DNA of 29,099 nucleotides from DATKXU01 sp035528905 (GCA_035528905.1 DATKXU010000118.1:1-29099); one strand, 5' to 3'. Shown: positions 1-7,390, numbered from the stretch's first letter. The notes: generated from the sequence alone by a model not told the origin. A program made the numbers and translations.

Positions 1-15
1 TACTGTACAGCCTGG

Positions 16-125
16 TTGGGAGTCAGAGCGGGCAGAGGAGATCAATCTCCCACACGGGCTCAAAAGGCCAAGGCGTCTCGCATCTCCTCTGCCCCGGATC
101 AGAGCGTCCTCTGACCCAATTCTAA
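16..125. repeat. Interrupted long inverted repeat at the left edge
   Basis: A perfect 13-base inverted repeat has arms at 30-42 (GGGCAGAGGAGAT) and 82-94 (ATCTCCTCTGCCC). An outer pair, TTGGGAGTCAGAG near 16-28 against CTCTGACCCAA near 110-120, extends it imperfectly. TCAGAGCG is directly repeated at 23-30 and 100-107, and AAGGCGTCTC at 70-79 and 131-140. No T-run follows, so it is not a typical intrinsic terminator. It lies beyond the 3' end of the gene ending at 202. It may be a structured RNA, a dispersed palindromic element or the edge of a mobile element. Confidence 0.5.
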
Positions 126-201
126 CATACAAGGCGTCTCCAGACCGCGATGCGAGCCGGTGAAGCGGGTTGCCAGAACCGGTAAGGCGCCGGAGAGGCG
201 C

Positions 202-1212
202 TTACCCGAGAAGCTCGCGGAGCCGGTCGTCTTCTGAACGCGACTGCAGGATCTCGGTATCAGTCAGCGAGCGGTTTTGCTTCATATCGAAGCGCGAATG
301 GGCGAGGATCTGGTCTACCAGGTACTCCGGCGGCGATTTCGAGAAGCGCTCTGTCTTCTCCGGCAATTCTTCCCAGGTTATCAGGCCCTTCGCGTAGAGG
401 AGACGCGCCAGGAGGTCGGCAAGGTCGTCTGCGGCCATATCCACGAGTTCGGTTCGCGTGAAGACGTGGCCGTTCAGGTATTCGAGCCGGAGGTCGTAGG
501 GCGGATCGTCGCCGAACGCTTCTGCGAGGAATGTCGCGGCCCGCCAATTGAGGATGACTGTACGGCCCCCTGTGGTGTAAATCGTCTTGACCTCAACGTC
601 GTATATGTCGGCCTCGTCGCCAGTGTCGAGCAGGATGTGATACGAAGTCAGAATCTTGTGCCGACCGCCTGGAACGTCCATGTCTTCGCGATCTGCCGGA
701 GATACCGCGAGCACCTTCGCATACAAATTGCGGTAAGGTTCCATCTCCGGGCGCAGGTCGCCCCGGACTCTGACATAATCTCCCGGTCCCAGGTTCAGGC
801 TGCGTCCCTCGGTGCGCGCCTTCTCCTCTTCCTGCTCGCGCTTTCGAATCCTCGGGATCGCCGTGCGCACGAATTGCTTGAGGCTGGTCCTCCAGAAGGG
901 GCTTTTCAGATTGTTCCGGGCGGCCTCGGGCAGTCCGTGAAACCACCGGATGTCGTCGCGGCGGTGGAGGTCCAGGTATCCCTGGTCAGCGCCGTGGAAG
1001 ATCTGCCCCTCCGGCACGCGGCACTCCTCCTGGATGAACAGGTTTCTCACCGTGTATTCCCAGTGCCTTGGCTCCTCGACAAGATGAACCTCGGTCACGA
1101 CACCGTATGTGCGCGCTGGTCCGCCCGGCCCGTAGAGTGCTGCGGGATGCCGTGGGCTTGCGTGGTTGTACGCTACTATGCGTCTGACGCTGTACTTGTG
1201 GTCGTCGAGCAT
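202..1212 (-). CDS. Unrecognised protein, 336 aa
   Basis: I do not recognise a family. It reads as a soluble cytoplasmic protein with no signal peptide or membrane segment. The middle part (about residues 100-215) has a charged helix rich in K, E and R, then a beta-rich stretch with GDYVRVRGDLRPEM and YHILLDTGDEADIYDVEV that could be a small barrel. The C-terminal third has leucine-rich helices (DDLADLLARLLYAKG). It is the last gene of a minus-strand run after fumarase beta, 127 bases downstream, so it could be co-transcribed. The start is ATG with no convincing Shine-Dalgarno; TAAGATATAAC lies just upstream. A long plus-strand ORF overlaps it but has less protein-like composition. Confidence 0.6.
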   Translation of the reverse strand: MLDDHKYSVRRIVAYNHASPRHPAALYGPGGPARTYGVVTEVHLVEEPRHWEYTVRNLFIQEECRVPEGQIFHGADQGYLDLHRRDDIRWFHGLPEAARNNLKSPFWRTSLKQFVRTAIPRIRKREQEEEKARTEGRSLNLGPGDYVRVRGDLRPEMEPYRNLYAKVLAVSPADREDMDVPGGRHKILTSYHILLDTGDEADIYDVEVKTIYTTGGRTVILNWRAATFLAEAFGDDPPYDLRLEYLNGHVFTRTELVDMAADDLADLLARLLYAKGLITWEELPEKTERFSKSPPEYLVDQILAHSRFDMKQNRSLTDTEILQSRSEDDRLRELLG

Positions 1213-1339
1213 TTGTTATATCTTACCACGAATGCGCGAAGGAAGTACGAGGTTTCAAGTTTCCGCCGCGGCGGATTGGACGCTCGACGTTGTTTCTTCC
1301 CTGTGGGGATGCGGAATGTTGGACACTGACGACTCTCTA

Positions 1340-1897
1340 TCAAGTCTTCGCGTAGGCCCGCACGCCCTCGGCATAGAGGTCGCGGCCACGGACATCGTTG
1401 ATGACGATTACGGGGAAGTCCTCGACCTCGAGCCGGTAAATCGCCTCCGGGCCGAGGTCCTCGTATGCGACGATTTCCGCCTTCTTGATGCGCCGCGCGA
1501 GAAGCGCTCCTGCGCCGCCGGTTGCGCCGAAGTACACGGCCTTGTAGTGCTTCATTGCATCGAGGACATCCTGGCTGCGAGGGCCTTTCCCAATCATGCC
1601 CTTCAAGCCGTAGGCTATTAGCGCCGGGGTGTACACGTCCATGCGGCCGCTGGTAGTCGGGCCAGCGGAGCCGATCACACGGCCTGGCTTCGCGGGCGTG
1701 GGGCCAGTGTAGTAGATGACCTGGCCGCGCAGGTCAACGGGCAGCGGCTTCCCGGCTTGGAGAAGCTCGTGCAGCCGCTTGTGCGCCGCATCCCGCGCCG
1801 TGTACAGTACGCCGTTGAGCAGGACCCTGTTACCGGCGTGCAACTTCTCGACGTCGCCATCGCTAAGAGGAGTCTGAAGCGTGATTGCCTCGGTCAC
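1340..1897 (-). CDS. fumB: Fumarate hydratase class I, beta subunit (C-terminal domain)
   Basis: This is the smaller subunit of the two-subunit, oxygen-sensitive [4Fe-4S] fumarase, which interconverts fumarate and L-malate. The 185-residue length is normal for the split form. The family signature GSAGPTTSGRMD is at residues 76-87, followed by GMIGKGP and a GATGGAGALL loop. The start is GTG at 1897, preceded by GAGGA seven bases upstream. It follows the alpha subunit after 72 bases, which contain a short 7-base-period repeat touching the alpha stop codon. The symbol follows alpha/beta usage in anaerobes, not the E. coli FumA/FumB paralogues. L-tartrate dehydratase beta is a related alternative, but length and pairing favour fumarase. 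Confidence 0.92.
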   Translation of the reverse strand: MTEAITLQTPLSDGDVEKLHAGNRVLLNGVLYTARDAAHKRLHELLQAGKPLPVDLRGQVIYYTGPTPAKPGRVIGSAGPTTSGRMDVYTPALIAYGLKGMIGKGPRSQDVLDAMKHYKAVYFGATGGAGALLARRIKKAEIVAYEDLGPEAIYRLEVEDFPVIVINDVRGRDLYAEGVRAYAKT

Positions 1898-1948
1898 GTC
1901 CTTGTCCTCATCCCGGGCCTCTCACACAGAGGAAAGGCCCTGTAGTGC

Positions 1949-1970
1949 CCAATCCGAAGTCCGCGATTCC
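1949..1970. repeat. Heptad-period repeat between the fumarase genes
   Basis: Three 7-base units (CAATCCG, AAGTCCG, CGATTCC) occupy 1950-1970 and reach the alpha-subunit stop codon. They resemble the CCGAAAT-type units at 17641-17676. Confidence 0.45.
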
Positions 1971-2812
1971 TACAGCATTACTTCCTTGTACCGGGCGGCG
2001 TGGCACTGGATGTTCACCGCTACCGGGAGGCTGCCGATGTGGCAGGGGTAGGTCTCTACATTCACCGCGAGGGCCGTCATCCTTCCGCCAAGACCTGCCG
2101 GGCCTATGCCGGTATCGTTCACAAGCCTCAGGAGCTCGCGCTCAAGCTCGGCGTCCGCCGGATTCGCATTGTGCTCGCCGATCCTTCGCAGCAGCGCCTT
2201 CTTCGCCAGTAGCGCCGCCTTTTCCATCGCGCCGCCGATGCCCACTCCTACGATGATCGGCGGGCAGGGGTTTGCCCCGGCTGCCTTGACGGTCTCGACG
2301 ACAAATCTCTTCACACCTTCCGCACCGTCTGAAGGCTTCAGCATGCTGATGCCGCTCATGTTCTCGCCGCCGGCGCCTTTTGCGGCGACTGTTATCTTCA
2401 ATCTGTCGCCGGGGACGGTCTCTGTGTATATGACAGCCGGCGTGTTGTCTCCGGTATTCTTCCGCTCGAGGGGGTGGCCTACGACGGACTTGCGGAGGTA
2501 GCCTTCGGAGTAGCCTTTTGCGACGCCTGTGTTGATCGCCTCCGACAGCGAGCCGCCTGTGATATGGACATCCTGGCCCAGTTCCGCGAACACGACGGCC
2601 ACGCCGGTATCCTGGCACATGGGGACCTGTTCGCTGCGTGCGATTTCGGCATTCTCGAGCAATTGGCTCAGGACGTCCTTGCCCAGCGGCGACTCTTCCC
2701 TTGCCAGGGCGTCTTCCAGGGCATCATGAACATCATCGCCGAGCTCGTAGTTCGCGCGCATGCAAAGCTCGGCGACAACAGCCGTAATGTCCGATGCCTT
2801 TATCTCTCTCAT
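1970..2812 (-). CDS. fumA: Fumarate hydratase class I, alpha subunit
   Basis: This is the large subunit of the Fe-S-dependent fumarase and carries the [4Fe-4S] cluster that binds substrate. The three expected cysteine ligands are visible: C66 in PMCQDTG, C183 in NPCPPIIVG and C270 in IQCHAARY, numbered from ATG 2812. At 280 residues it has the usual length of the split alpha subunit. I chose ATG 2812 because the family begins at MREI; a GTG at 2830 would add six residues and neither has a strong ribosome binding site. It lies 42 bases after a metallo-hydrolase gene and just before the beta subunit. Known homologues work in the reductive or oxidative TCA cycle of anaerobes, matching the Por enzyme at 13873-16599. 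Confidence 0.93.
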   Translation of the reverse strand: MREIKASDITAVVAELCMRANYELGDDVHDALEDALAREESPLGKDVLSQLLENAEIARSEQVPMCQDTGVAVVFAELGQDVHITGGSLSEAINTGVAKGYSEGYLRKSVVGHPLERKNTGDNTPAVIYTETVPGDRLKITVAAKGAGGENMSGISMLKPSDGAEGVKRFVVETVKAAGANPCPPIIVGVGIGGAMEKAALLAKKALLRRIGEHNANPADAELERELLRLVNDTGIGPAGLGGRMTALAVNVETYPCHIGSLPVAVNIQCHAARYKEVML

Positions 2813-2854
2813 GGTCGGTCCGGTCAACACAAGGGCTACAGGGCTCTGGTTAGC

Positions 2855-3511
2855 TTAGAGCGCGTGTTCGAGGACTACGATCTCGCGCTGGTCGGGCAGC
2901 GTCTCTCTGGTAATCTCCAACTCGGATGAGTTGAGGATTCTGACGTTCTCCTTCCCCTGCAGGAAGTTGTCAACGGGCAGAATCGGGAGCTCAACCTTAT
3001 CCGTCCTGAAGTGCATGGGGATGGCAACCCTCGGGTTGAGTTGCTCGATCGTCCGGGTCGCTTCCTCCGGGCCGATAGTGTAGTAGCCGCCGACGGGAAT
3101 CAGCAGAATGTCTACCTCGCCCACTTGCTCCGCCTGCTGCGGCGACAGCTCCTGACCCTGGTCGCCCAGATGGCACACGCGGACATGGTCAATGTTCATC
3201 ACAAATATGACGTTCATTCCGCGCAGCGCTCCCTGTTCCGTGTCGTGGTAGGACTCGACGCCCCTGAAGTCAATCCCGTGGATGCTCCTTCCGCCGGGCT
3301 GCGCCACCACGCTGAAGTGGTTCGGCAGACCCTCTATGTAGCTGTGGTCTGCGTGGTCGTGGGAAACTGTTACTATGTCCGGCGGAATCCCGATGGGCTT
3401 GTAGTTCACCGCTCCCCCGAAAGCGCCAGGCTCATAGGGGTCTGTGATGATCTTGGTTCCGCGGGCGGAGATGATGAGAAAACTGGAATGCCCGAGCCAC
3501 TTGATTACCAT
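2855..3511 (-). CDS. Metallo-beta-lactamase-fold metal-dependent hydrolase
   Basis: This 218-residue protein belongs to the UPF0173/Lactamase_B_3 branch of the metallo-beta-lactamase superfamily. Visible elements are GHSSF (H8), TDPY (D25), the metal-binding box HDHADH at 51-56, HLGD (H114, D117) and PMHFRT (H167), so a dinuclear metal site looks complete. There is no signal peptide, so it is cytoplasmic. ATG 3511 has a strong ribosome binding site (AGGGAGG, six bases away). It is the first gene of the minus-strand fumarase run, with a candidate promoter at 3683-3712. The substrate is unknown; members of this branch are usually annotated only as L-ascorbate-6-phosphate lactonase-like hydrolases. 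Confidence 0.85.
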   Translation of the reverse strand: MVIKWLGHSSFLIISARGTKIITDPYEPGAFGGAVNYKPIGIPPDIVTVSHDHADHSYIEGLPNHFSVVAQPGGRSIHGIDFRGVESYHDTEQGALRGMNVIFVMNIDHVRVCHLGDQGQELSPQQAEQVGEVDILLIPVGGYYTIGPEEATRTIEQLNPRVAIPMHFRTDKVELPILPVDNFLQGKENVRILNSSELEITRETLPDQREIVVLEHAL

Positions 3512-3836
3512 CTGTATACCTCCCTGGAGTACGGAATCCCGAGAAGTGAAGGAGCCCGACCTGCAAGAAAGGTGTCTCTAAGGCCGGGTGTTATCGCACG
3601 CGGGGCATGTCTTGACTCCCGCGCACATTGGATCCGCTGTACCCTATAGGCGGCGGACGTTTTCCCCCGGCAATTGCAGCGTATGATAGCACACCCGGCA
3701 GCGCGTCGTCAAATCAGGGGGCGCCCGTAGACTGCGGGTCCGAATCATCTGACATGAAGGATCAAGCCACCCGGCGTAGTCCTCGCGAGAAACCAACCAC
3801 GCAGTATTGCAACTAGTGCTTCGGCTATTGTCAAGC
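3512..3836. other. Intergenic region between alr and the MBL-fumarase operon
   Basis: These 325 bases contain no convincing gene. Two minus-strand promoter candidates are present: the one annotated at 3683-3712, and a perfect TTGACA (3829-3834) with a poor TGCAAT (3806-3811) at a 17-base spacing. The leader before the MBL gene would be about 165 nt with no recognised riboswitch. Confidence 0.5.
3683..3712 (-). promoter_or_regulatory. Sigma-70-like promoter for the MBL-fumarase operon
   Basis: Read on the minus strand, TTGACG (3712-3707) and TATCAT (3688-3683) are separated by 18 bases. It points towards the MBL gene starting at 3511. Confidence 0.45.
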
Positions 3837-4955
3837 CTAACGCGGAGCCTTCCGCAGGTAGACTCTCGGTACTCGCTTTCCGACAGCGCAGACCACTTCG
3901 TACGAAATCGTTCCCAGCAGTGCTGCTATCTCCTCGATTCGGATGCATTCGTCGCCCTGCCTTCCGTAGAGGACGACTTCATCACCCACTGAGACGCTGG
4001 AAACCTCCGTCACGTCAAGCATGGTCTGGTCCATGCAGACACGGCCGATGACAGGAACGCGCTTGCCGTGCACCAGCGCTGCCGCCTTGTTCGAAAGCAG
4101 CCTGTTGTATCCATCTGCGTACCCGATTGGCACAGTGGCAACCAGTGTGCGCCGTGCCGCGGTGAACGTGCGTCCGTAGCTCACAGTCTTGCCGGCCGCC
4201 AGCTCCTTAATGAACGCGATCTTGCTCTTTAACGTCATGCTCTGCCGGAGTTCGATTCTGTGCGTCGAATCGTAGAGGCCGTAGAGCATGATTCCAGGGC
4301 GAACCATATCGAAGTAGGACTCTGGCACGTTGAGGATTGCGCCGCTGTTTGCGGCATGCCTGAGCGGTATGTGCAGGCCGGCATCCTCAATCGCCTGGAT
4401 GATCTGCTGAAACTCCCTGATCTGCTGGTGTGTGAAACTCAGGTCTTCCTCATTGGCGCACGGGAAATGGGTGAAGATGCCCTCGATCTCCAGGCCGGGC
4501 ATCTTCGAGATGCCGAGCGTAAGGTCAACGGCTTCCTCCGGCTGAGCTCCAATCCTGCCCATGCCGGTGTCAACCTTGATGTGAACTTTCACCCGTCTAT
4601 CGGCTGCCTGTGCTTCGCGCGAGATCCCGGCGGCAGACGAGTGATCGCACACCGCCATCGTGAGCTCGCATCTTATGGCTTCGGGGATTTGGTCTGGCAG
4701 GATGCATCCGAGGAGGAGAATGGGCGCATGAATGCGGGCTTGCCGCAGCTCCAGGCCCTCTTCCACGGTCGCCACTCCGAGCATCTCCGCCCCGGCATCA
4801 AGCAAGGCTCTGCTTGCTTCGACTGCCCCGTGCCCATAGGCGTCCGCCTTCACCGCCGGGCATATCTTCGCATTGCGCCCCACCAGCTTCCTGACCTGCA
4901 GGAAGTTGAAGGCGATGGCATCAAGATCAATCTCAGCTATTGTAGGTCGTGACAA
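3837..4955 (-). CDS. alr: Alanine racemase
   Basis: This PLP enzyme interconverts L- and D-alanine and supplies D-Ala for peptidoglycan. The lysine that binds PLP is K36 in AVKADAYGHGA, R134 is in DTGMGRIG, and the second catalytic base is Tyr260 in SYGRTF, followed by the PIGYADGYNR box of the C-terminal beta domain. The 372-residue length is typical. No ATG fits the N-terminus, so the start is TTG 4955, with AGAGGG nine bases upstream. It lies 89 bases downstream of the FAH-family gene on the same strand; that gap holds a 7-base-period repeat and a REP-like palindrome, so co-transcription is possible but unproven. Confidence 0.96.
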   Translation of the reverse strand: MSRPTIAEIDLDAIAFNFLQVRKLVGRNAKICPAVKADAYGHGAVEASRALLDAGAEMLGVATVEEGLELRQARIHAPILLLGCILPDQIPEAIRCELTMAVCDHSSAAGISREAQAADRRVKVHIKVDTGMGRIGAQPEEAVDLTLGISKMPGLEIEGIFTHFPCANEEDLSFTHQQIREFQQIIQAIEDAGLHIPLRHAANSGAILNVPESYFDMVRPGIMLYGLYDSTHRIELRQSMTLKSKIAFIKELAAGKTVSYGRTFTAARRTLVATVPIGYADGYNRLLSNKAAALVHGKRVPVIGRVCMDQTMLDVTEVSSVSVGDEVVLYGRQGDECIRIEEIAALLGTISYEVVCAVGKRVPRVYLRKAPR

Positions 4956-4985
4956 TTTTAACAGCCCTCTTTAGAATCTAAGAGA

Positions 4986-5023
4986 AGTCTGCAGTCTGCG
5001 GTCTGTCCCGCCTTCGGACGGGA
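4986..5023. repeat. Heptad repeat followed by a REP-like palindrome
   Basis: Three 7-base units (AGTCTGC, AGTCTGC, GGTCTGT) at 4986-5006 run into a GC-rich imperfect palindrome at 5006-5023 (TCCCGCC, loop TTC, then GG, one bulged A, CGGGA). The palindrome resembles the longer one at 19591-19618. It lies between the FAH-family gene and alr. Confidence 0.5.
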
Positions 5024-5044
5024 TCCCGCTGGAAGCGTGACAGT

Positions 5045-5953
5045 CTACCGTCTCCCCTCGGCTGCGACCGGGTTCCGCAGAACGCCGATCTCTTCCACAT
5101 AGCACTCCATCACGTCACCCGGGAATACCGGGCTGATCCCTTCGGGGGTGCCGGTTGCAATCACATCACCTGGAAGCAAAGTGTGAAAGCTCGATATGTA
5201 AGAGATGATCTCCCGGACTTTGAAAAGCATGCTCCGCGTGTTATCCTTCTGCCGGACCTCCCCGTTTACCCGCATTTCCAGTTCCAGGTTGTCCGGGTCG
5301 CGGATCTCGTCGGGTAACACGATGCACGGACCCATGGGGCAGAAGGTATCTATGCCCTTCGACCTCGTCCACGGATCGGAGAGTTTGAGGTCGGCAGTTT
5401 GCATGTCTCGCGCCGTGACATCGTTCACTATGGTATAGCCGGCCACATACGAGTAGGCGTCGCTCGCGGGGATGTTCGCGCCTTCTCTGCCGATGACGAC
5501 AGCCAGCTCGACCTCGTGATCCACGCGGGCAAGCCCCTTCCTGTATACCACGGGTTCGTCAGGACCGATGACCGCTGAGCTTAGTTTGCTGAAGAAAACC
5601 GGCTCGGTGGGGACGGGATGGCCCAGCTCCTTCGCATGCGCGACGTAGTTCCTGCCCAAAGCGAGAATCTTCGAGGGTCGCTCTATCGGCGCGAGGACCT
5701 TGTAATCTCCGACTGTGAACCTGCCTACCATTTCGTGCTTCTTGGCGAAATCGAGCACCTTGTTGAATGTGTCTGAGCTGAACAGGCCCATCTCCATGAG
5801 CGCCATCGGGGAGTGAACCGGACATGCACACGTGCCTTCGCTGAAAAGCTGATATGCCTGGAAAGCCTCTGTGAAATTGAGTAAGCCATCGTCCAGGGGG
5901 ATGCCGATGCTTTGCCTGCCGATGTCCTTCGCGGCGAAACGGACTACCTTCAT
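5045..5953 (-). CDS. Fumarylacetoacetate hydrolase family protein
   Basis: This 302-residue protein has the FAH C-terminal catalytic fold used by fumarylacetoacetases, acylpyruvate hydrolases (FAHD1/YcgM) and 2-hydroxyhepta-2,4-diene-1,7-dioate isomerases. Visible are GRNYVAHAKELG, the metal-binding DHEVELAVVIG, YTIVNDVTARD, and the C-terminal motif ending in GDVIATGTPEGISP. The first 80 residues form a short N-terminal domain. ATG 5953 has AGAGGGAG seven bases upstream. A near-consensus promoter lies at 6037-6066. The substrate is probably a 2-oxo acid or acylpyruvate cleaved with Mg2+ or Mn2+, but the context does not identify it. Oxaloacetate tautomerase or decarboxylase activity, known for FAHD1 relatives, is a possible alternative given the nearby fumarase. 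Confidence 0.9.
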   Translation of the reverse strand: MKVVRFAAKDIGRQSIGIPLDDGLLNFTEAFQAYQLFSEGTCACPVHSPMALMEMGLFSSDTFNKVLDFAKKHEMVGRFTVGDYKVLAPIERPSKILALGRNYVAHAKELGHPVPTEPVFFSKLSSAVIGPDEPVVYRKGLARVDHEVELAVVIGREGANIPASDAYSYVAGYTIVNDVTARDMQTADLKLSDPWTRSKGIDTFCPMGPCIVLPDEIRDPDNLELEMRVNGEVRQKDNTRSMLFKVREIISYISSFHTLLPGDVIATGTPEGISPVFPGDVMECYVEEIGVLRNPVAAEGRR

Positions 5954-6036
5954 GAAGTTGCTCCCTCTGCCTGGCTGCTGCCGTTGGGCCTGACGGGGCT
6001 GAAGTCACAACCCAGCCTGCGGACGAGGTCAGCGCG

Positions 6037-6066
6037 ATTATACCGCCTCTATGATGTCGGGGTCAA
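6037..6066 (-). promoter_or_regulatory. Sigma-70-like promoter for the FAH-family gene
   Basis: On the minus strand, TTGACC (6066-6061) and a perfect TATAAT (6042-6037) are 18 bases apart. The predicted leader is about 77 nt and ends at the strong ribosome binding site of the gene starting at 5953. Confidence 0.7.
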
Positions 6067-6111
6067 GGAACGAACGGGGCGAGGGATCACTTCGGCCAGA
6101 GGACGAGGCGT

Positions 6112-6141
6112 GAAAAGTCAAAAAGCCCGCATGGCGGGCTT
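6112..6141 (-). terminator. Intrinsic terminator of the tRNA gene
   Basis: The stem AAGCCCGC (6123-6130) and GCGGGCTT (6134-6141) has a three-base loop. On the minus strand it is followed by TTTTTGACTTTT, and it starts six bases after the tRNA 3' end. Confidence 0.8.
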
Positions 6142-6147
6142 ACGAAA

Positions 6148-6224
6148 TGGTAGCGGAGGGCGGACTCGAACCGCCGACGCACCGGGTATGAGCCGGTTCC
6201 TCTAACCAACTGAGGTACTCCGCC
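6148..6224 (-). tRNA. tRNA with anticodon CAT (elongator Met, or Ile2)
   Basis: A full cloverleaf can be drawn on the minus strand. The acceptor is GGCGGAG against CTCCGCT (one G-U at 1-72), the D stem CCTC/GAGG, the anticodon stem ACCGG/CCGGT with loop CTCATAC (anticodon CAT at 6190-6188), and the T stem GGCGG/CCGCC with TTCGAGT. The 3' A and CCA are encoded. The anticodon stem lacks the three consecutive G-C pairs of initiator tRNA, so it is elongator tRNA-Met or tRNA-Ile2, whose C34 would be modified by TilS. Sequence alone does not settle which. It has its own promoter (6235-6264) and terminator (6112-6141). Confidence 0.95.
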
Positions 6225-6234
6225 ACGCAGGGCT

Positions 6235-6264
6235 ATTGTACCATTCGCCGGGACGGTGTGTCAA
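6235..6264 (-). promoter_or_regulatory. Promoter of the tRNA gene
   Basis: On the minus strand, TTGACA (6264-6259) and TACAAT (6240-6235) are 18 bases apart. The -10 ends 10 bases before the mature tRNA 5' end. Confidence 0.75.
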
Positions 6265-6306
6265 GTCGGGCTAGGCGGGGAGAAAGGGAGTATGGGGGTA
6301 ACGACG

Positions 6307-6388
6307 AACATCCAATGTCTAACATCCAACATCGAGCATCCAGCATCCAGCATCTGCAGTCACGCAATACGCACCACGCATCACTCGA
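6307..6388. repeat. Heptad-period repeat block downstream of the HNH gene
   Basis: Two variants are joined. A CATCCAA/CATCCAG type fills about 6308-6356, and an ACGCAAT/ACGCACC/ACGCATC type fills about 6361-6388. Read on the minus strand, the second is GTGATGC-like, the same variant that forms the 3' ends of the genes at 27205 and 28168. It begins a few bases after the HNH stop codon. Confidence 0.6.
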
Positions 6389-6931
6389 CTAATCTAGCTT
6401 CTCCGGGGACACCGGCGTGTCCCTGAAAATGGGGAGGTAATCGCGCCATGCCTCGTTGCGTGCGCTGTCCAGGTACTTCGTCAGGCTGATGAAAGGCACG
6501 TACCTCGGCCTGCGGGGCTGCTTCACCAGCGTCATATTCGCTTGTTCGAGCGTCTTGTCGCCTTTTCGCGAGTTGCATCGGCGGCAGCAGCAAACCAGGT
6601 TTTCCCATGCGGACTTTCCGGCAAACCGCTTCGGCACGAGGTGGTCAACGGTGAGGTCTCTCGATTGATGGCCGCAGTACTGGCAAGTATAGTTATCCCG
6701 TGCGAGAATGCTCCGCCGCGACAGCCTCAACTCGGGCATCGGGCGCTTGACATGGTAGCGGAGCTTCACCACGGACGGAGAGTCAACGGGACCGCGCAGC
6801 GTTCCGATCACGCTGTGGTTTGTGTGCAGAATCTCTGCCTTGCCTAGATACACGAGCACGACAGCACGCCGCATGTTGCAGACGTTGAGCGGCTCGTAGT
6901 CGTTGTTCAACACGAGAACTTCTTGGTTCAT
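6389..6931 (-). CDS. HNH endonuclease family protein
   Basis: This 180-residue protein has an N-terminal strand-rich region beginning VLVLNNDYEPLNVC and a complete zinc-containing HNH motif. CQYC (C83, C86) is followed by the catalytic DH at 96-97, N111, then CCCRRCNSRKGD (C116, C119, N120). Proteins of this arrangement are common single-copy genes in many phyla; they are predicted nucleases with no firmly established role, though DNA repair or defence is often proposed. ATG 6931 has no clear Shine-Dalgarno. The gene stands alone, with the terminator of a short upstream transcript at 6988-7021. Confidence 0.88.
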   Translation of the reverse strand: MNQEVLVLNNDYEPLNVCNMRRAVVLVYLGKAEILHTNHSVIGTLRGPVDSPSVVKLRYHVKRPMPELRLSRRSILARDNYTCQYCGHQSRDLTVDHLVPKRFAGKSAWENLVCCCRRCNSRKGDKTLEQANMTLVKQPRRPRYVPFISLTKYLDSARNEAWRDYLPIFRDTPVSPEKLD

Positions 6932-6987
6932 TTTTCGTCTAGGGCTCTCTTCTCCGATTCAGATACATTGCCGCACCAGCTAGCGAA

Positions 6988-7021
6988 TAAAAAACCCGCT
7001 CTATGCATGGCACAAGCGGGT
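6988..7021 (-). terminator. Intrinsic terminator of the short transcript upstream of the HNH gene
   Basis: On the minus strand, ACCCGCT (7021-7015) pairs with AGCGGGT (7000-6994) across a 14-base loop, followed by six or more T (TTTTTTA). The stop codon of the 52-codon ORF (7003-7001) lies inside the loop. Confidence 0.8.
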
Positions 7022-7159
7022 CCAGACACACGTGAAATGGGCGTGCGGTTTACGAAGCTTGAACAGCGTATTCTTGGGAAGCTCGAGGGACTCTCTGCCA
7101 TCCCAGCTCCGTATACGAATATGACCCGACTTTCCACTTGGCACGCACAAGGTGTACAT
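7001..7159 (-). CDS. Candidate small protein (52 aa) or structured small RNA
   Basis: ATG 7159 has AGGAG eight bases upstream. The ORF ends at TAG 7003-7001 inside an intrinsic terminator, and a near-consensus promoter sits at 7193-7221. The predicted transcript is only about 200 nt, so this is a stand-alone expressed unit. The basic, cysteine-containing peptide starts MYTLCVPSGKSGHIRIRSWD and ends CVWTRLCHA; I recognise no family. Part of it alternates charged and hydrophobic residues as in a small beta-barrel. The same unit could instead encode a regulatory RNA of 6S size, with the ORF incidental. It could also be an attenuated leader of the HNH gene, although no competing antiterminator was found. 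Confidence 0.42.
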   Translation of the reverse strand: MYTLCVPSGKSGHIRIRSWDGRESLELPKNTLFKLRKPHAHFTCVWTRLCHA

Positions 7160-7192
7160 GAAACAAGCTCCTGCTGCGCAACGCTCCCTGTT

Positions 7193-7221
7193 ATTATAGC
7201 GGCCTTTAGCACTCGCGTCAA
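7193..7221 (-). promoter_or_regulatory. Strong sigma-70-like promoter of the short transcript
   Basis: On the minus strand, TTGACG (7221-7216) and a perfect TATAAT (7198-7193) have the ideal 17-base spacing. Transcription would start near 7186. Confidence 0.8.
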
Positions 7222-7246
7222 GCAAAAATTGGAACTCGTCCTACCA

Positions 7247-7260
7247 CAATTGCGTAATTG
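7247..7260. promoter_or_regulatory. Possible operator palindrome between divergent promoters
   Basis: CAATT, a GCGT spacer, then AATTG form a 14-base palindrome between the minus promoter at 7193-7221 and the plus promoter at 7362-7390. A role as a regulator site is a guess from position and symmetry. Confidence 0.25.
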
Positions 7261-7361
7261 GACTTGGGGATCGCTGGGCGGACGGCTTAGCCGGCTGTTC
7301 CATACACTCGAGATGGCGAAGGCCGTGCGGTGCGTATACGAGTGGGTGCTTGCTCCGTTCC

Positions 7362-7390
7362 TTGACACCGCTCCGCCGGTTCGCTATACT
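7362..7390 (+). promoter_or_regulatory. Sigma-70-like promoter of the ABC exporter operon
   Basis: A perfect TTGACA (7362-7367) and TATACT (7385-7390) have a 17-base spacing. The leader to the ATPase start at 7499 would be about 100 nt; no riboswitch was recognised. Confidence 0.75.

Noticed and set aside
277..1329. Long plus-strand ORF (350 codons) opposite the unrecognised gene
   Set aside because: Its translation has no family motif and mirrors the codon structure of the minus-strand gene; the minus-strand frame has the more protein-like composition and fits the operon direction.
6148..6224. Initiator tRNA-fMet
   Set aside because: The anticodon stem lacks the three consecutive G-C pairs, and position 1-72 is G-U rather than the C-A mismatch of initiators.
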